Positions 62,646 through 64,000 of a stretch of DNA of 64,000 nucleotides are shown here, one piece after another; the first letter of the stretch is position 1; each line of letters opens with the position of its first letter. The notes below the pieces were generated by a model, which did no database searches, was not told the DNA's origin, and saw nothing but the letters and a program-made list of their open reading frames with translations. Where the stretch lies: assembly GCA_001899175.1 (NCBI GenBank), contig MKVH01000003.1, positions 245,735 through 309,734 of the forward strand, read 5' to 3'. Position numbers and translations under genes: made by a program. This stretch comes from Candidatus Kapaibacterium thiocyanatum (GTDB lineage Bacteria; Bacteroidota; Ignavibacteria; Kapaibacteriales; Kapaibacteriaceae).

Positions 62646-63905
62646 ATGTTCGAAAAGGAACTCGACCGCGTACGCAAGCAGTTGAAGCAACTGCTTGCTA
62701 CGCCGCATCCCTACGTCTCGCTGGAAACGATCCTTGCCAACGAGCAGGTACATCCGGCATATCGCATGTTCTTCCGGGCCGAAGTGGACTGGTGGGTACA
62801 CGAGGAGCGTGCCATCAGGTCGTCAAATCCCCGTTTCGCCACCGGCCATGCCGATTTCCGCGAGCTATGGGAACAACTGGACCGTCTCTACATCCGGCAT
62901 TCGCGGTTCGACCACGAAGAGCTGAATGCCACCATCGAGGCAGCCGCCAAGACCCGCCTGAACTTCCTCTGCCGGCCCCGCACCACCTTGAAATGGTTCG
63001 TCTACCGCGGCGAGCCCACCAAGCCCCTGCAGGAAATCCTCCTGCGTCTCGGATATCTCTACGATAACCGCTACCTGGTGGAAGGCTTCGAACAGTGGGC
63101 GCGCGCCCGCGGTACCGATACCTCGTCCTACGAGATTCTCAGCGTCGTCGAGTTCGAGCGCATCATCGAGAAGATCGACAACGATGCGATCCTCGACCTG
63201 TCGCAGCAGGACTTCGTGGGACTGCTCGACAATCTGTTCGAGTTCTTCGCAACGGCCAACCCGGAACTGCCGCCCGAATCGGTGCCGACGGAAGCCGTCA
63301 TCATCTTCCTCGACGATAAGGGGGCCGTGCCTATCTCGCAGGCCCTCGAACGCCTTCTCTACCGCGAAGAACTCCGCTACCTCACACGCACCAAACTCAT
63401 CGAAGTCATCGACGACGTCATCCTTGCCCTCGAAGACAGCGATGCCGCCTTCGTCACGGAACTGCCACCGATGGACGTCTTCGCCGCCGCCGGTGTGCGG
63501 CACGATGAACGAACCGACGATCCGGAGCCCGTGGTCGCACCCGGACCGGTGCCTGTCGTGATGGCGGAAGCGGGTGGAATCGAAGAGCGCACGACGGAAC
63601 CCGTCGTCGAAGAGGAAGCCGCAATCACCACCGAAGCTCCTGTCATCGGTACCGGCAGTCACGTCCTGTCCCGGCTCACCGCCCTCGGCAAGCTGCTCGA
63701 CGAGCGTACGCGGGACAAGGTGAGGAAGAAGCTCTTCGTCGCGAACGACGAGCTATACGAACGCGTCGTCCTCGACGTTCTCGACAGCGAGAACTGGAAG
63801 GCCGCCGCAGGCAAGCTCGACAGATTCTTCGCCGAGCAGGGGATAGAACCGAACAGTGTCGTGGCAATGGAATTCTGCCAGGCCATCCATAAAACCTTCA
63901 TCTAG
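62646..63905 (+). CDS. Hypothetical protein, mostly helical with acidic linker
   Basis: A 419-residue cytoplasmic-looking protein without signal peptide or membrane helix. The N-terminal ~260 residues are helical and rich in aromatic and charged residues (FRAEVDWWVHEERAIRSS, LEQLDRLYIRHSRFDHEEL-like, YREELRYLTRTKLIEVIDDV), then a Pro/Val/Glu-rich acidic linker (~280-330) precedes a C-terminal helical domain (LGKLLDERTRDKVRKKLFVANDELYERVVLDVLDSENWKAAAGKLDRFFAEQGI). I do not recognise the family. It sits just before obg. Confidence 0.7.
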   Translation: MFEKELDRVRKQLKQLLATPHPYVSLETILANEQVHPAYRMFFRAEVDWWVHEERAIRSSNPRFATGHADFRELWEQLDRLYIRHSRFDHEELNATIEAAAKTRLNFLCRPRTTLKWFVYRGEPTKPLQEILLRLGYLYDNRYLVEGFEQWARARGTDTSSYEILSVVEFERIIEKIDNDAILDLSQQDFVGLLDNLFEFFATANPELPPESVPTEAVIIFLDDKGAVPISQALERLLYREELRYLTRTKLIEVIDDVILALEDSDAAFVTELPPMDVFAAAGVRHDERTDDPEPVVAPGPVPVVMAEAGGIEERTTEPVVEEEAAITTEAPVIGTGSHVLSRLTALGKLLDERTRDKVRKKLFVANDELYERVVLDVLDSENWKAAAGKLDRFFAEQGIEPNSVVAMEFCQAIHKTFI

Positions 63906-63911
63906 CAGACA

Positions 63912-64000
63912 ATGAACTTCATCGATACGGCGACCATCGTTGTCAAGGCTGGCGACGGTGGCAACGGCAGCGTCTCCTTCCGACGCGAGAAATACGTGCC
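63912..64000 (+). CDS. obg: GTPase Obg/CgtA, N-terminal fragment
   Basis: Only the first 29 codons plus two bases are inside the window. They read [19 protein letters not shown] then [11 protein letters not shown], the invariant opening of the Obg glycine-rich domain. The gene starts 6 bases after the preceding hypothetical gene. Obg is a ribosome-associated GTPase needed for large-subunit maturation. Confidence 0.9.
   Translation, partial: MNFIDTATIVVKAGDGGNGSVSFRREKYV

Overview
The window reads as a contiguous chromosomal segment of a GC-rich, Gram-negative member of the Bacteroidota/Chlorobi radiation, possibly a Kapabacteria-like lineage. Pointers: five secreted proteins end in type IX secretion (Por)-type C-terminal sorting domains; there is an outer membrane (TonB-dependent receptor, OmpA-like proteins, ADP-heptose epimerase); promoter-like TAnnTTTG elements occur; and the ATP synthase cluster holds the F0 genes plus delta, alpha and gamma but neither beta nor epsilon, a split familiar from green sulfur bacteria. 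The taxonomic call is inference; there is no rRNA gene here.

Layout. 1-5.1 kb: start of a polyprenyl synthetase, tatC, an intergenic region with a perfect DnaA box, dnaA, then dapB / DUF1573 / EVE in a coupled minus-strand operon and an FtsE-like ATPase. 5.1-6.4 kb: a visibly AT-rich two-gene island (DUF5343 protein + TIGR02391/Ymh protein) that looks horizontally acquired and is the best candidate for a poorly described system. 6.4-18 kb: AI-2E transporter, a deoxyhypusine-synthase-like enzyme overlapping a TonB-dependent receptor, a secreted endonuclease/phosphatase-fold protein, a haem-protein pair (copper-monooxygenase-like and di-haem peroxidase), PhoX with a likely phosphate-responsive operator, and tandem PH-like membrane proteins, one frameshifted. 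18-31.8 kb: a polytopic transporter, orphan ABC ATPases, a large WD40-like cell-surface protein, a double-OmpA protein, a class V aminotransferase, upp, a TatD nuclease fused in frame to an outer-membrane protein, and a peroxiredoxin. 31.9-43.7 kb: dnaX, two tandem subtilases of identical length, enoyl-CoA hydratase, a small OmpA-related protein and clpC. 43.7-50.4 kb: VWA protein, family 4-type uracil-DNA glycosylase, ddl, adenosine kinase and secreted proteins. 50.4-57.2 kb: ATP synthase operon with hldD between atpA and atpG. 57.2-64 kb: membrane glycosyltransferase-like cluster, radA, an ECF sigma factor with a small membrane partner, a hypothetical protein and the start of obg.

Many neighbouring genes overlap by ATGA/GTGA or are a few bases apart, so transcription units are compact. 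No rRNA, tRNA, CRISPR array, transposase or integrase was recognised.
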